From Acetobacterium wieringae (lineage in GTDB: Bacteria > Bacillota > Clostridia > Eubacteriales > Eubacteriaceae): a DNA stretch of 64,000 nt. Shown one piece after another: positions 46,591-54,525 of the stretch. The DNA is taken from assembly GCF_001766835.1 (NCBI RefSeq), contig NZ_LKEU01000039.1, positions 1 to 64,000 on the forward strand. Reading direction: 5' to 3'. The position numbers and the translations under genes are program-made. The number at the start of each line of letters is the position of its first letter. Position 1 is the stretch's first letter. The notes below the pieces were generated by a model. It searched no databases. It worked only from the letters and a program-made list of their open reading frames with translations, and was not told the origin of the DNA.

Positions 46591-47058
46591 TTAGTCGTCA
46601 CCCATAATTTCTTTTTCAATGCGACGCATCACCGATTTTTCATCATCTTTCAGATGGTCATAACCCAACAGGTGCAATACACTGTGCACCGACAGATAGG
46701 AAAGCTCCCGGGTCAGGGTATTTCCGTATTCTTTGGCCTGGGCTTTTGCCTGCTGGATGCAGATAACAATATCACCGAGTAACAAGGGCAAAAACGGATT
46801 GTCTTTGATAATTGACTCCCGATTATTCATGAAATCTTCATACATCGGAAAGGACAGGACATCGGTGACAGAATCTTTATCCCGGTACTCCCGATTCAGA
46901 TCTCTTATTTCGGAGGTGCTGACAAATGAAAAACTCACTTCACACTCCACCTCAATTTGCTGGTGAAGGAGCGTTCGTACCATTGCATCTTCGACCTCTT
47001 CCAATACCGTTTCATCAATTTCAAAATCACTACGGTTATCATAAGCGACTACAAGCAT
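46591..47058 (-). CDS. ybeY: Endoribonuclease YbeY
   Basis: A zinc-dependent RNase in 16S rRNA maturation and ribosome quality control. The 155-residue protein has the metal site HSVLHLLGYDH (HxxxHxxGxxH) near residue 120 and the DVLSFPM segment. The frame is open 33 codons further upstream into the phosphatase gene, but the family begins near MLVVAYDN. GAGAGG precedes that ATG at 47058. Confidence 0.94.
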   Translation of the reverse strand: MLVVAYDNRSDFEIDETVLEEVEDAMVRTLLHQQIEVECEVSFSFVSTSEIRDLNREYRDKDSVTDVLSFPMYEDFMNNRESIIKDNPFLPLLLGDIVICIQQAKAQAKEYGNTLTRELSYLSVHSVLHLLGYDHLKDDEKSVMRRIEKEIMGDD

Positions 47059-47080
47059 TTTAGTTCCTCTCTGACTTATA

Positions 47081-47788
47081 TTATTTCTTTTTTTTATGGG
47101 CTGCTTTGGCTTTCGCTTCGGCTCGTGCAGCCGCCCGCATGGCAGATTTTTTGGCATCCGTCAAGGGGGTTGGGTGTGGGATCAGTTCATCATAGGGTGG
47201 TGTGGTCATATGGGATAGCATTCCAAAGCCGTGGTTATAATCAATCATCGTGATGCTGCCCAATTTAATGTCAAAATGCCATTTACAGTCCAGCGGCAGA
47301 TTCAGCATATTGGTCAACATGCCGTGGATCGTACCACCGTGAGCCACCATCAGAACCGTTTCGCCTTCGGTCAGTTCGGTTAAAAATTCGGCGCAAAGAT
47401 CATGATATTCCCGTTGGCTCTGACCCTGAGGGACTCTGTAATTTATATAATTTGCCATCCATTGATCCCACTCAGACTGGAAAATTTCGATGCATTCGTC
47501 CCGGGTTTTTCCTTCAAAGATCCCGAAGTTGAATTCACGGAGGCGGTGATCGACTTGAATCTCTTTCCCGGTTACTGCGCCCACTGCCTGGGCAATTTTG
47601 TAAGCCCGGGTCGTTGGACTGGCAAAGATTTTATCAAATGACAGTTTCTTATCCAAGGCAATCAGTTCTTCCACCAGAATTTCTTTCATGGCCTCGCCCC
47701 GGGGCGTATAATCGGATTCGGTGTGACCATTGAGGCGATGTTCCACATTTCCAAAAGTTTCTACATGTCTAACCAATACAAGTTTCAT
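47081..47788 (-). CDS. Histidine phosphatase (phosphoglycerate-mutase-like) with basic tail
   Basis: A 235-residue member of the histidine phosphatase superfamily. The phosphoacceptor motif is VLVRHVETFGN, with Val where RHG members have Gly; the second catalytic His lies in MVAHGGTIHGML. The last 25 residues are an Ala/Lys/Arg tail ending in HKKKK, unusual for the family and reminiscent of nucleic-acid-binding tails. It begins the operon with ybeY, dgkA, era, recO. The substrate could be phosphoglycerate, ribazole phosphate or another small phosphate ester. Confidence 0.85.
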   Translation of the reverse strand: MKLVLVRHVETFGNVEHRLNGHTESDYTPRGEAMKEILVEELIALDKKLSFDKIFASPTTRAYKIAQAVGAVTGKEIQVDHRLREFNFGIFEGKTRDECIEIFQSEWDQWMANYINYRVPQGQSQREYHDLCAEFLTELTEGETVLMVAHGGTIHGMLTNMLNLPLDCKWHFDIKLGSITMIDYNHGFGMLSHMTTPPYDELIPHPTPLTDAKKSAMRAAARAEAKAKAAHKKKK

Positions 47789-47861
47789 TTATTCGTCCTT
47801 ATGTGATTTATATATTTCTTCTCTATTATAACTCATTTTAATCGGGGAAACCAAAATATTT

Positions 47862-47890
47862 TTGCCATCTCTGATTAATTTAGTTATAAT
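47862..47890 (+). promoter_or_regulatory. Sigma-A promoter of the EamA transporter gene
   Basis: The plus strand has TTGCCA, 17 bases and TATAAT, about 30 bases before the ATG. The same divergent gap also contains a minus-strand TATAAT that may serve the phosphatase operon. Confidence 0.75.
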
Positions 47891-47919
47891 TAAACCAGAA
47901 CCTGAGAAAGGATATCATC

Positions 47920-48849
47920 ATGGAAAAAATAAAAAAACAAGCACTCTTTGCTGATCTGGGGCTGGTAGCAGTGGCTTTTGTCTGGGGCAGCGGTTTTGTT
48001 GCGTCAAAAAATGCTCTGGACTCCATGTCACCGATGATGTTGATGACGGTCCGATTCGCCGTTGCTTCCCTGTTATCCGGATTTATTTTTCGGAAAAATT
48101 TAAAGAACCTCTCAAAGGATACAATTAAGGCCGGTTGTGTGATTGGCTTTTTTCTATTCACTGCTTTTGCCGCCCAGATGATTGGTCTGCAATATATGCT
48201 GGCCGGAAAACAGGCCTTTTTAACGGCGACCAATGTAATTATGGTGCCCTTTATTTACTGGGCCGTTAAAAAACATCGGCCGGATCAGTATAATTTTGTA
48301 GCTGCCTTTATTATGCTGTTGGGGCTGGCCCTGTTGACCATCGATTTTTCGGTTGGCTTTTCTTTTAATCCCGGGGATGCCCTTACCCTGCTCTGTGCCT
48401 TATTATACGCCTGTCATATTGTCGTGGTGGGGATTTACTCAAAAGAACATGATCCTTTTGCTCTGACAGTGATTCAACTGGGTTTTGCGGCAATCGTATC
48501 CTTAGCCTATGTTTTACTAACTGGCGAATTTACCCTGGCAATCCCGATACCCGGACTTATCAATGGCTTGTATCTGGGGATATTCTGTACCTTCCTGGCA
48601 TTTTTGGGACAGACGATGGCCCAAAAATATACCAATTCCACCCATGCCGCCATTATCCTTAGTCTTGAAGCGGTCTTTGGCAGTCTCTTATCGATCATGA
48701 TCCTTGGCGAGGATTTTACGTTGATGATGTTTTTGGGCTGTCTGGTTATTTTTATGGGCATCCTCACCGCTGAAACCAAGTGGTCCTTTTTAAAAATAGC
48801 ATTTCTTAAAACAAAACGGGATAACCCGGAAAAAATCACCGAGATTTAG
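47920..48849 (+). CDS. EamA/DMT family transporter
   Basis: A 309-residue drug/metabolite transporter with about ten hydrophobic segments in two EamA repeats (about 12-140 and 155-290). Typical pieces are VAFVWGSGFVASKNAL at the N-terminus and NSTHAAIILSLEAVFGSLLS in the second repeat. Family members export or import small metabolites, often amino acids, but the substrate cannot be predicted. AAAGGA precedes the ATG and a good promoter lies upstream. Confidence 0.88.
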   Translation: MEKIKKQALFADLGLVAVAFVWGSGFVASKNALDSMSPMMLMTVRFAVASLLSGFIFRKNLKNLSKDTIKAGCVIGFFLFTAFAAQMIGLQYMLAGKQAFLTATNVIMVPFIYWAVKKHRPDQYNFVAAFIMLLGLALLTIDFSVGFSFNPGDALTLLCALLYACHIVVVGIYSKEHDPFALTVIQLGFAAIVSLAYVLLTGEFTLAIPIPGLINGLYLGIFCTFLAFLGQTMAQKYTNSTHAAIILSLEAVFGSLLSIMILGEDFTLMMFLGCLVIFMGILTAETKWSFLKIAFLKTKRDNPEKITEI

Positions 48850-48926
48850 CTTTTTCTTTACAGATTAATTCGCAATATGCTATGATTACCTCCAATCGCA
48901 AGAATAATTGCAAAGGAGGTTTTTTT

Positions 48927-49997
48927 TTGAAAACTCAATTTAATATTGGAAATCTGGAATTTTCCAAACCGATTGTCCAGGGAGGCATGGGGATCGGTGT
49001 TTCGCTTTCTAATCTGGCCGGTCATGTCTCAAAACTTGGCGGACTCGGTGTTTTATCGGCAGTGGAAATGGGTAGTGATTACCCTGACTATAAAAAAAAT
49101 CCCAAGCTGGCCAATCGACAAGCAATGACGGATCACTTTAAACGAGCCAAAGCGATATCCGGCAATCGGCCCATTGGAATTAATATTATGGTGGCCTTGA
49201 CCCAATACGAACAACTGGTTAAAGATGCTGTGCAAACCGGATATGATATCATTTTTGCCGGAGCAGGCCTGCCCTTAACCCTGCCGGAACTGACCCGCAA
49301 TTCCTTAACCAGGATTGCTCCAATTATTTCATCCAAGCGGGTAGCCAAGCTGATCTTAAAACACTGGTGGCGCCACTACGAAGTTGCTCCCGATGCCATC
49401 GTTCTGGAAGGTCCCCTGGCGGGCGGTCATTTAGGTTTTAAAAATGAAGATCTGACTCCCCAGCGGTTGGCTGAACAGGCGCTACCAGCATTAATTCCCG
49501 GCGTATTGGAAGAAATCAAACCCTATGAGGATCTGGTTGGACGACACATCCCCCTAATCGCCGGTGGTGGAATTACTACAGCAGCCGATGTTCGGGAAAC
49601 GCTGGCAGCTGGTGCCGATGCCGTTCAGATTGGTTCCCGCTTCGTCACCACCGACGAATGTGATGCCTCACAGGCCTTTAAAGAAGCCATGGTTAAAGCA
49701 ACCAAAGCCGACATTGAGATTATTGTCAGTCCTGCTGGTTTGCCAGGCCGGGCCATTCACAACCGCTTTCTGGAAGAAGTCAAAGCTGGATTGCGGCACC
49801 CCAAAAACTGTCCCATTAACTGCATCAAGAGTTGTGACTATAAAACGGCACCCTACTGTATTGGTTTGGCACTGATTGCCGGTAGAAAAGGTGATCTCGA
49901 TAACGGCTATGTTTTTTCCGGGGCCAACGCCTATAAGATCTCAGAAATCACTACCGTGGAAGCCTTAATGTACGAATTAACCAGTGAGCTTGGTTAA
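48927..49997 (+). CDS. Nitronate monooxygenase / FabK-like flavoprotein
   Basis: A 356-residue FMN-binding TIM-barrel protein with IVQGGMGIGVSLSNLAGHVS, LEGPLAGGHLGF, and the phosphate-binding ADAVQIGSRFVTTDEC. It resembles nitronate monooxygenases and FabK, and a true FabK is encoded 2 kb downstream. Its C-terminal part holds a cysteine-rich patch, CPINCIKSC with a fifth Cys nearby, not typical of FabK. I start it at the TTG at 48927, which follows AAGGAGG; the frame is open 15 codons upstream. The physiological substrate is unknown. Confidence 0.8.
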   Translation: MKTQFNIGNLEFSKPIVQGGMGIGVSLSNLAGHVSKLGGLGVLSAVEMGSDYPDYKKNPKLANRQAMTDHFKRAKAISGNRPIGINIMVALTQYEQLVKDAVQTGYDIIFAGAGLPLTLPELTRNSLTRIAPIISSKRVAKLILKHWWRHYEVAPDAIVLEGPLAGGHLGFKNEDLTPQRLAEQALPALIPGVLEEIKPYEDLVGRHIPLIAGGGITTAADVRETLAAGADAVQIGSRFVTTDECDASQAFKEAMVKATKADIEIIVSPAGLPGRAIHNRFLEEVKAGLRHPKNCPINCIKSCDYKTAPYCIGLALIAGRKGDLDNGYVFSGANAYKISEITTVEALMYELTSELG

Positions 49998-50065
49998 AAA
50001 GTCGTTTTTAGAGAGCTGTAAAGTCTTAAGAGCTTCTAAGAAACTGTCCAGAGCCAGAGCTTTTC

Positions 50066-50093
50066 TTGACAAATATTTTTTTAGCGCTATAAT
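50066..50093 (+). promoter_or_regulatory. Consensus promoter of the fab operon
   Basis: The plus strand has TTGACA, 16 bases and TATAAT, about 36 bases before the start codon of the MarR-type regulator. Confidence 0.8.
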
Positions 50094-50096
50094 TAG

Positions 50097-50109
50097 TTAG
50101 ACAATCTAA
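50097..50109 (+). promoter_or_regulatory. Operator palindrome of the fab regulator
   Basis: TTAGACAATCTAA (5-base arms, 3-base centre) begins four bases after the -10 element. The size and place fit a MarR/FabT dimer site that would repress the whole operon, including the regulator itself. Binding is inferred. Confidence 0.55.
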
Positions 50110-50128
50110 TAAATATGGAGGTGACCCT

Positions 50129-50611
50129 TTGGACTCTTTTTCTTCCCAACTCAACGCCGTTCTGGTTGATACATTCAATAATATTTTAAAGTTTGAAGAG
50201 GATTTACTCAAGCAATCGACAAATATTGATTTATCAATCAATGAAATGCATCTGATTGAGCATGTGGGAAAAAATACAAATGATGGAAGAACCATAAGTG
50301 ATCTTGCCCAAAGTCTAAACATTACCCTCCCCTCAGTAACAGTAGCCATTAATAAACTGGCCAAGAAGGGGTATGTAAAAAAAGAAAAAAGCAATACCGA
50401 TGGACGAGTTGTTTACGTCCGTCTTACCGACAAGGGCTTGCGAATCGATAAAATTCACCAGTATTTTCATGTAAAGATGGTGAAAGATATTTCTAAAGAA
50501 ATGACTGATGAAGAAAAAGAAGTTTTAATTCATGGCATGGAAAAATTAAATGGTTTTTTCAGAAAAAAATTATCAAGACTCGCTGACGAAGATGAGTCGT
50601 CTGCGCCTTGA
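50129..50611 (+). CDS. MarR-family regulator of fatty-acid synthesis (FabT-like)
   Basis: A 160-residue winged-helix regulator. The DNA-binding part (about 45-110) reads ISDLAQSLNITLPSVTVAIN as the helix-turn-helix and SNTDGRVVYVRLTDKG as the wing; flanking helices form the dimer. It is the first gene of the fatty-acid operon, the place of FabT in streptococci and related Firmicutes, which represses fab genes with acyl-ACP as co-repressor. It begins with TTG after a GGAGGTGA site. fabT is a likely name but is not proven. Confidence 0.85.
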   Translation: MDSFSSQLNAVLVDTFNNILKFEEDLLKQSTNIDLSINEMHLIEHVGKNTNDGRTISDLAQSLNITLPSVTVAINKLAKKGYVKKEKSNTDGRVVYVRLTDKGLRIDKIHQYFHVKMVKDISKEMTDEEKEVLIHGMEKLNGFFRKKLSRLADEDESSAP

Positions 50612-50626
50612 TGTTTGGAGGAACAA

Positions 50627-51586
50627 ATGTCCTTTACAATTATCGGAACCGGTTCTGCGTTGCCCAAAACAATTCAGACCAACGAAGACCTCGCCCAGTT
50701 TCTAGATACGTCCCATGAGTGGATCGTTTCTCGAACTGGCATTGAAGCCAGGCATATTTGTGTCGATGAGTCCATTTTGGATATCGCTCTGGAAGCCAGT
50801 GTGAACGCTCTGGCAAACGCCCAAATCAAACCAGCTGAGCTCGATCTGATTATCTGCCCCACCCTTGGCGGTGATACTGTCACTCCTTCTCTGGCCTGCC
50901 TGATTCAGGAACAACTTGGTGCGACCTGCCCCAGTTTTGACCTTAATGCGGCCTGTTCTGGCTTTGTCTATGGGCTGGACGTGGCTGATGCCTATTTTTC
51001 CCGCAATGGTGACATGAAAATTTTAGTCATTGCGGTGGATGCGATGTCCAAACTGGTGGACTGGCAGGATCGGGCTACCGCCGTTCTTTTTGGCGATGGT
51101 GCCGGTGCGACGGTGCTGACCAGCGGCGACAGCCTCAAAGCGATCCAACTGACTGCCGTCGGAAATCAGCATGCCTTAAGTATTCCTTGGCCCAAGGGTA
51201 ACCATCCCCTGACCACAGGACAACCCCATCCAGCCCCCTATCTGCTGATGGATGGGCCAGAGGTTTATCGCTTTGCGGTAGCTGCCATCTGCAGTGATTT
51301 ACGCTCGGTGACACAAAAAGCCGGTATTGCTCTTGCTGATCTTGATTATATTATTCCCCATCAGGCCAACCAGCGGATTATCGAAGGGGCGGCCAAACGC
51401 CTGAAGTTATCAATCGACAAATTTGTTCTGCGGGTCGACGGCTGCGGCAATACTTCTGCAGCCAGTATTCCTCTGGTATTGGATGAACTAAACCGCAATG
51501 GTTTATTCAAATCCGGTACCCGAATTGCCTTAACCGCTTTTGGTGGCGGACTGACAACTGGCGCCTGTGTAATTGAATGGGCCTGA
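50627..51586 (+). CDS. fabH: 3-oxoacyl-ACP synthase III
   Basis: Condenses acetyl-CoA or a branched acyl-CoA with malonyl-ACP to start fatty-acid synthesis. The 319-residue protein has the catalytic triad: Cys in LNAACSGFVYG, His in IIPHQANQRI, Asn in GCGNTSAASIP. I use the ATG at 50627 because GGAGG lies 5 bases before it; the frame begins four codons earlier at a TTG that overlaps this site. It is the first enzyme gene of the operon, 15 bases after the regulator. Confidence 0.95.
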   Translation: MSFTIIGTGSALPKTIQTNEDLAQFLDTSHEWIVSRTGIEARHICVDESILDIALEASVNALANAQIKPAELDLIICPTLGGDTVTPSLACLIQEQLGATCPSFDLNAACSGFVYGLDVADAYFSRNGDMKILVIAVDAMSKLVDWQDRATAVLFGDGAGATVLTSGDSLKAIQLTAVGNQHALSIPWPKGNHPLTTGQPHPAPYLLMDGPEVYRFAVAAICSDLRSVTQKAGIALADLDYIIPHQANQRIIEGAAKRLKLSIDKFVLRVDGCGNTSAASIPLVLDELNRNGLFKSGTRIALTAFGGGLTTGACVIEWA

Positions 51587-51673
51587 TAGGGTCTGCTAAC
51601 AATTATAATTACTAAAGCAACTAAACCAATCTCAAGTAAAAATTTATTTTATAATCTTAGGAGGATTAATCAA

Positions 51674-51895
51674 ATGGTATTAGAAAAAGTAGTGGAAATT
51701 TTACGGAATTACAAAGATGAACAGGATCTGGAAGTAACAATGGATTCAACCTTCGAAGAACTGGAACTGGACTCACTGGATACGGTAGAACTGGTTATGG
51801 AAATCGAAGAAGCCTTTGATACCAGCATTGAAATGGATGGCGAACTGACAACGATTGGTGATGTGGTAGAGCTGATCGAAAAAGCAATCGCTTAG
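51674..51895 (+). CDS. acpP: Acyl carrier protein
   Basis: A 73-residue acidic carrier with the phosphopantetheine-attachment serine in the conserved ELDSLDTVELVMEIEE motif. It carries growing acyl chains for all Fab enzymes encoded here. AGGAGG precedes the ATG. The 87-base gap after fabH contains no recognisable terminator. Confidence 0.96.
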   Translation: MVLEKVVEILRNYKDEQDLEVTMDSTFEELELDSLDTVELVMEIEEAFDTSIEMDGELTTIGDVVELIEKAIA

Positions 51896-51905
51896 GTGAA
51901 ATAGG

Positions 51906-52853
51906 ATGATTAAAACACCACTCTGCGATCTATTAAACATTGAATTTCCCATTCTTCAAGGAGGAATGGCGTGGATATCCGATGCTCAGCTTGCGGCTGC
52001 CGTGTCAAATGCAGGTGGTTTAGGGATTATTTCGTCAATGAACGCCGATGAAAATTGGCTCCGCACCGAAATTATCAAAGTAAAAAGCTTGACGGATAAA
52101 CCTTTTGGGGTCAATGTCATGCTGATGAACCCCCATGTCGATAAAATTGCCCAGGTACTGATTGATGAAAAGGTTCCGGTGGTTACTACCGGAGCCGGCA
52201 ATCCCGGAAAATTTATGAAAATGTGGATTGAAGCCGGTATTAAAGTGATTCCTGTCGTGCCTTCCACCGGGTTGGCACGGTTTTCCGAGCGGGCAGGCGC
52301 CACCGCCGTAATTGCCGAAGGTGGTGAATCCGGCGGACATGTCGGCGAAATGGCCACCATGCCATTGATTCCCCAGGTCTGTGACGCAGTTTCAATTCCG
52401 GTCATCGCTGCCGGTGGTATCGGTGATGGCCGGGGGATCGCTGCAGCGCTGATGCTGGGGGCCGTGGGCGTTCAACTGGGCACCCGATTCTTAGTCGCCC
52501 AAGAAACCAACATCCATGAAAATTATAAAGATAAAATTATTAAAGCCAAAGATATTGACACCATCCTCAGTGGACGAACATTGGGTCATCCGGTCCGATC
52601 TCTGAAAACAACCTTCTCAAAAGATTTCATAAAATTGGAAAATGACCCAACTGCGCCACCAGAAGCTCTGGAAGAATACGGTCGGGGTGCCCTTCGCATT
52701 GCCGCTCAGGAAGGTGATTCTCAAAAAGGTTGCTTCATGGCTGGCCAGATTGCCGGCATGATAAAAGAAAAACAAAGCGTGAAGGAAATCATCTTAACAC
52801 TGGCCAAAGAAACCGAAACAGTATTAAAAGGAGGCTTACAATGGGTAAAATAG
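51906..52853 (+). CDS. fabK: Enoyl-ACP reductase FabK (FMN)
   Basis: The FMN-dependent reductase of the last step in each elongation cycle, used by many Firmicutes instead of FabI. The 315-residue protein has LQGGMAWISDAQLAAAVSNA, VTTGAGNPGKF, AEGGESGGHVGE, AAGGIGDGRGIAAALMLGA and VQLGTRFLVAQET, the flavin and phosphate-binding segments. It lies 10 bases after acpP and overlaps the start of fabD by 13 bases. Confidence 0.95.
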   Translation: MIKTPLCDLLNIEFPILQGGMAWISDAQLAAAVSNAGGLGIISSMNADENWLRTEIIKVKSLTDKPFGVNVMLMNPHVDKIAQVLIDEKVPVVTTGAGNPGKFMKMWIEAGIKVIPVVPSTGLARFSERAGATAVIAEGGESGGHVGEMATMPLIPQVCDAVSIPVIAAGGIGDGRGIAAALMLGAVGVQLGTRFLVAQETNIHENYKDKIIKAKDIDTILSGRTLGHPVRSLKTTFSKDFIKLENDPTAPPEALEEYGRGALRIAAQEGDSQKGCFMAGQIAGMIKEKQSVKEIILTLAKETETVLKGGLQWVK

Positions 52854-53782
52854 CACTGCTTTTCCCGGGTCAGGGATCTCAGTATGTTGGTATGGGCAAA
52901 CCCCTCTACGAACACTGCGTGTCTTCGCGAACGATTTTTGACCAAGTTAATGCCGTTCATCAGGGCACCACTGCCCTCTGTTTTGAAGGGCCTTCCGAAG
53001 CCCTCAATCAAACCGAAAACACCCAACCCTGTATTTTTGCTGTCGAATTGGCAGCCCTGGCTGCTTTGCAATGTGTTGGCGTTGAAGCCCAGGGAATCGC
53101 TGGATTCTCGCTGGGGGAAGTAACCGGATTGGTAGCCGCCGGAGTTCTGTCAATGGACGATGGTTTAAAGTTTGTTAAAAAGCGTGGCCGGGCGATGGAA
53201 GAGGCCGCACAGATGACGCCTGCAACCATGGTAGCGGTTTTAAAACTTGAAAATCCCAAAGTGGAAGCACTCTGCAAGGAATTCAACCAGTGTTACCCGG
53301 TTAACTATAATTGTCCCGGGCAGCTGGTTGTCGCACTTTTAAAAGCCGATCAGGAATTGTTTTTAACCCGGGTTAAAGAGCTGGGCGGCCGGGGTATTCC
53401 CCTGACCCTGTCTGGCGGTTTTCACTCGCCTTTTATGACCTATGCCACTAAACTGCTTGAAAAGCGGATCTATGAATTGACCTTCACTGAAGCGTCAATT
53501 CCCCTCTATTCCAACGCCTATGCCAAGCCCTACCCTGATGCGCCGGTGGATATCCGGTCCTACATTCTGCACCAGATCAATCATCCCGTATTATGGGAAC
53601 AAACCATGCGCAATATGATCGCCGATGGATTTACTACCTTTATTGAATGTGGCCCCGGCAAAACCCTGGGCGGATTCCTAAAAAAAATTGACAAATCAGT
53701 AACCTGTCATCACGTTGAAACCCTGTTGACCGATTATCTGGAAGCTAAAAACGCTGGAAAGGAATGGACTTTTACATGCTAA
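52841..53782 (+). CDS. fabD: Malonyl-CoA:ACP transacylase
   Basis: Transfers malonyl groups from CoA to ACP. The 313-residue protein has FPGQGSQYVGMG, the nucleophile motif GFSLGEVTGL (Phe where the usual GHSxGE has His before Ser), and the catalytic His in GGFHSPFM. The frame extends 37 codons upstream inside fabK, but the ATG at 52841 follows AAAGGAGG and matches the family start. It overlaps fabK, indicating coupled translation. Confidence 0.95.
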   Translation: MGKIALLFPGQGSQYVGMGKPLYEHCVSSRTIFDQVNAVHQGTTALCFEGPSEALNQTENTQPCIFAVELAALAALQCVGVEAQGIAGFSLGEVTGLVAAGVLSMDDGLKFVKKRGRAMEEAAQMTPATMVAVLKLENPKVEALCKEFNQCYPVNYNCPGQLVVALLKADQELFLTRVKELGGRGIPLTLSGGFHSPFMTYATKLLEKRIYELTFTEASIPLYSNAYAKPYPDAPVDIRSYILHQINHPVLWEQTMRNMIADGFTTFIECGPGKTLGGFLKKIDKSVTCHHVETLLTDYLEAKNAGKEWTFTC

Positions 53783-54516
53783 CAGGAAAAACTGCACTCA
53801 TCACTGGTGGTGCCAAAGGAATTGGCCGGGCGATCGCCCTGAAAATTGCTGAAGCCCATGGAAATGTCGCCATTATCTACCGCGGTAGTCAAATAAATGC
53901 TGAAGCTACCATTGCGGAATTGCTGGCTTTTGGTGTTCAGGCCAGAAGCTATCAATGTGATGTCGCTGACTTCAGTGCCACTAAAGAACTGGTTGCTCAA
54001 ATTATTAACGATTTTGGCGGCTTGGACATCCTGGTGAACAATGCCGGTATTACGAATGATAAGTTATTAATCGCCATGAAAGAAGAAGATTTTGACAGCG
54101 TCATCAACACCAACTTAAAAGGCGCTTTTAACATGACCAAACACGTCGGGGCCTACCTGCTTAAGCAGCGTAAAGGGCGAATTATCAATATTTCTTCAGT
54201 TTCCGGTCTGATGGGTAACGTCGGCCAATGTAATTACGCCGCTGCCAAAGCTGGACTGATCGGCCTGACCAAGTCAGCTGCCAAAGAAATGGCGCTGCGG
54301 GGAGTTACCTGTAATGCCATTGCCCCCGGTTTTATTGATACCGATATGACTAAGGCATTAAAACCCGAAATAAAGACAGATATACTCAAACAAATTCCCT
54401 TAAAACGTTTGGGACAGGCTGATGACATTGCCAATCTCTGCGTTTATTTAAGTAGCGATTTATCCGGCTATATTACAGGAGAAGTCATTAAAGTTGATGG
54501 CGGTCTCTATATTTAG
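53776..54516 (+). CDS. fabG: 3-oxoacyl-ACP reductase
   Basis: NADPH-dependent reductase of the elongation cycle, an SDR enzyme. The 246-residue protein has the nucleotide motif TGGAKGIGRAIA, NNAG, and the Ser-Tyr-Lys catalytic residues in INISSVSG and YAAAKAG. The C-terminal GYITGEVIKVDGGLYI is typical. I start it at the ATG at 53776; an ATG four codons earlier lacks room for a ribosome site. It overlaps the end of fabD by 7 bases. Confidence 0.95.
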   Translation: MLTGKTALITGGAKGIGRAIALKIAEAHGNVAIIYRGSQINAEATIAELLAFGVQARSYQCDVADFSATKELVAQIINDFGGLDILVNNAGITNDKLLIAMKEEDFDSVINTNLKGAFNMTKHVGAYLLKQRKGRIINISSVSGLMGNVGQCNYAAAKAGLIGLTKSAAKEMALRGVTCNAIAPGFIDTDMTKALKPEIKTDILKQIPLKRLGQADDIANLCVYLSSDLSGYITGEVIKVDGGLYI

Positions 54517-54525
54517 GAGTAATTT

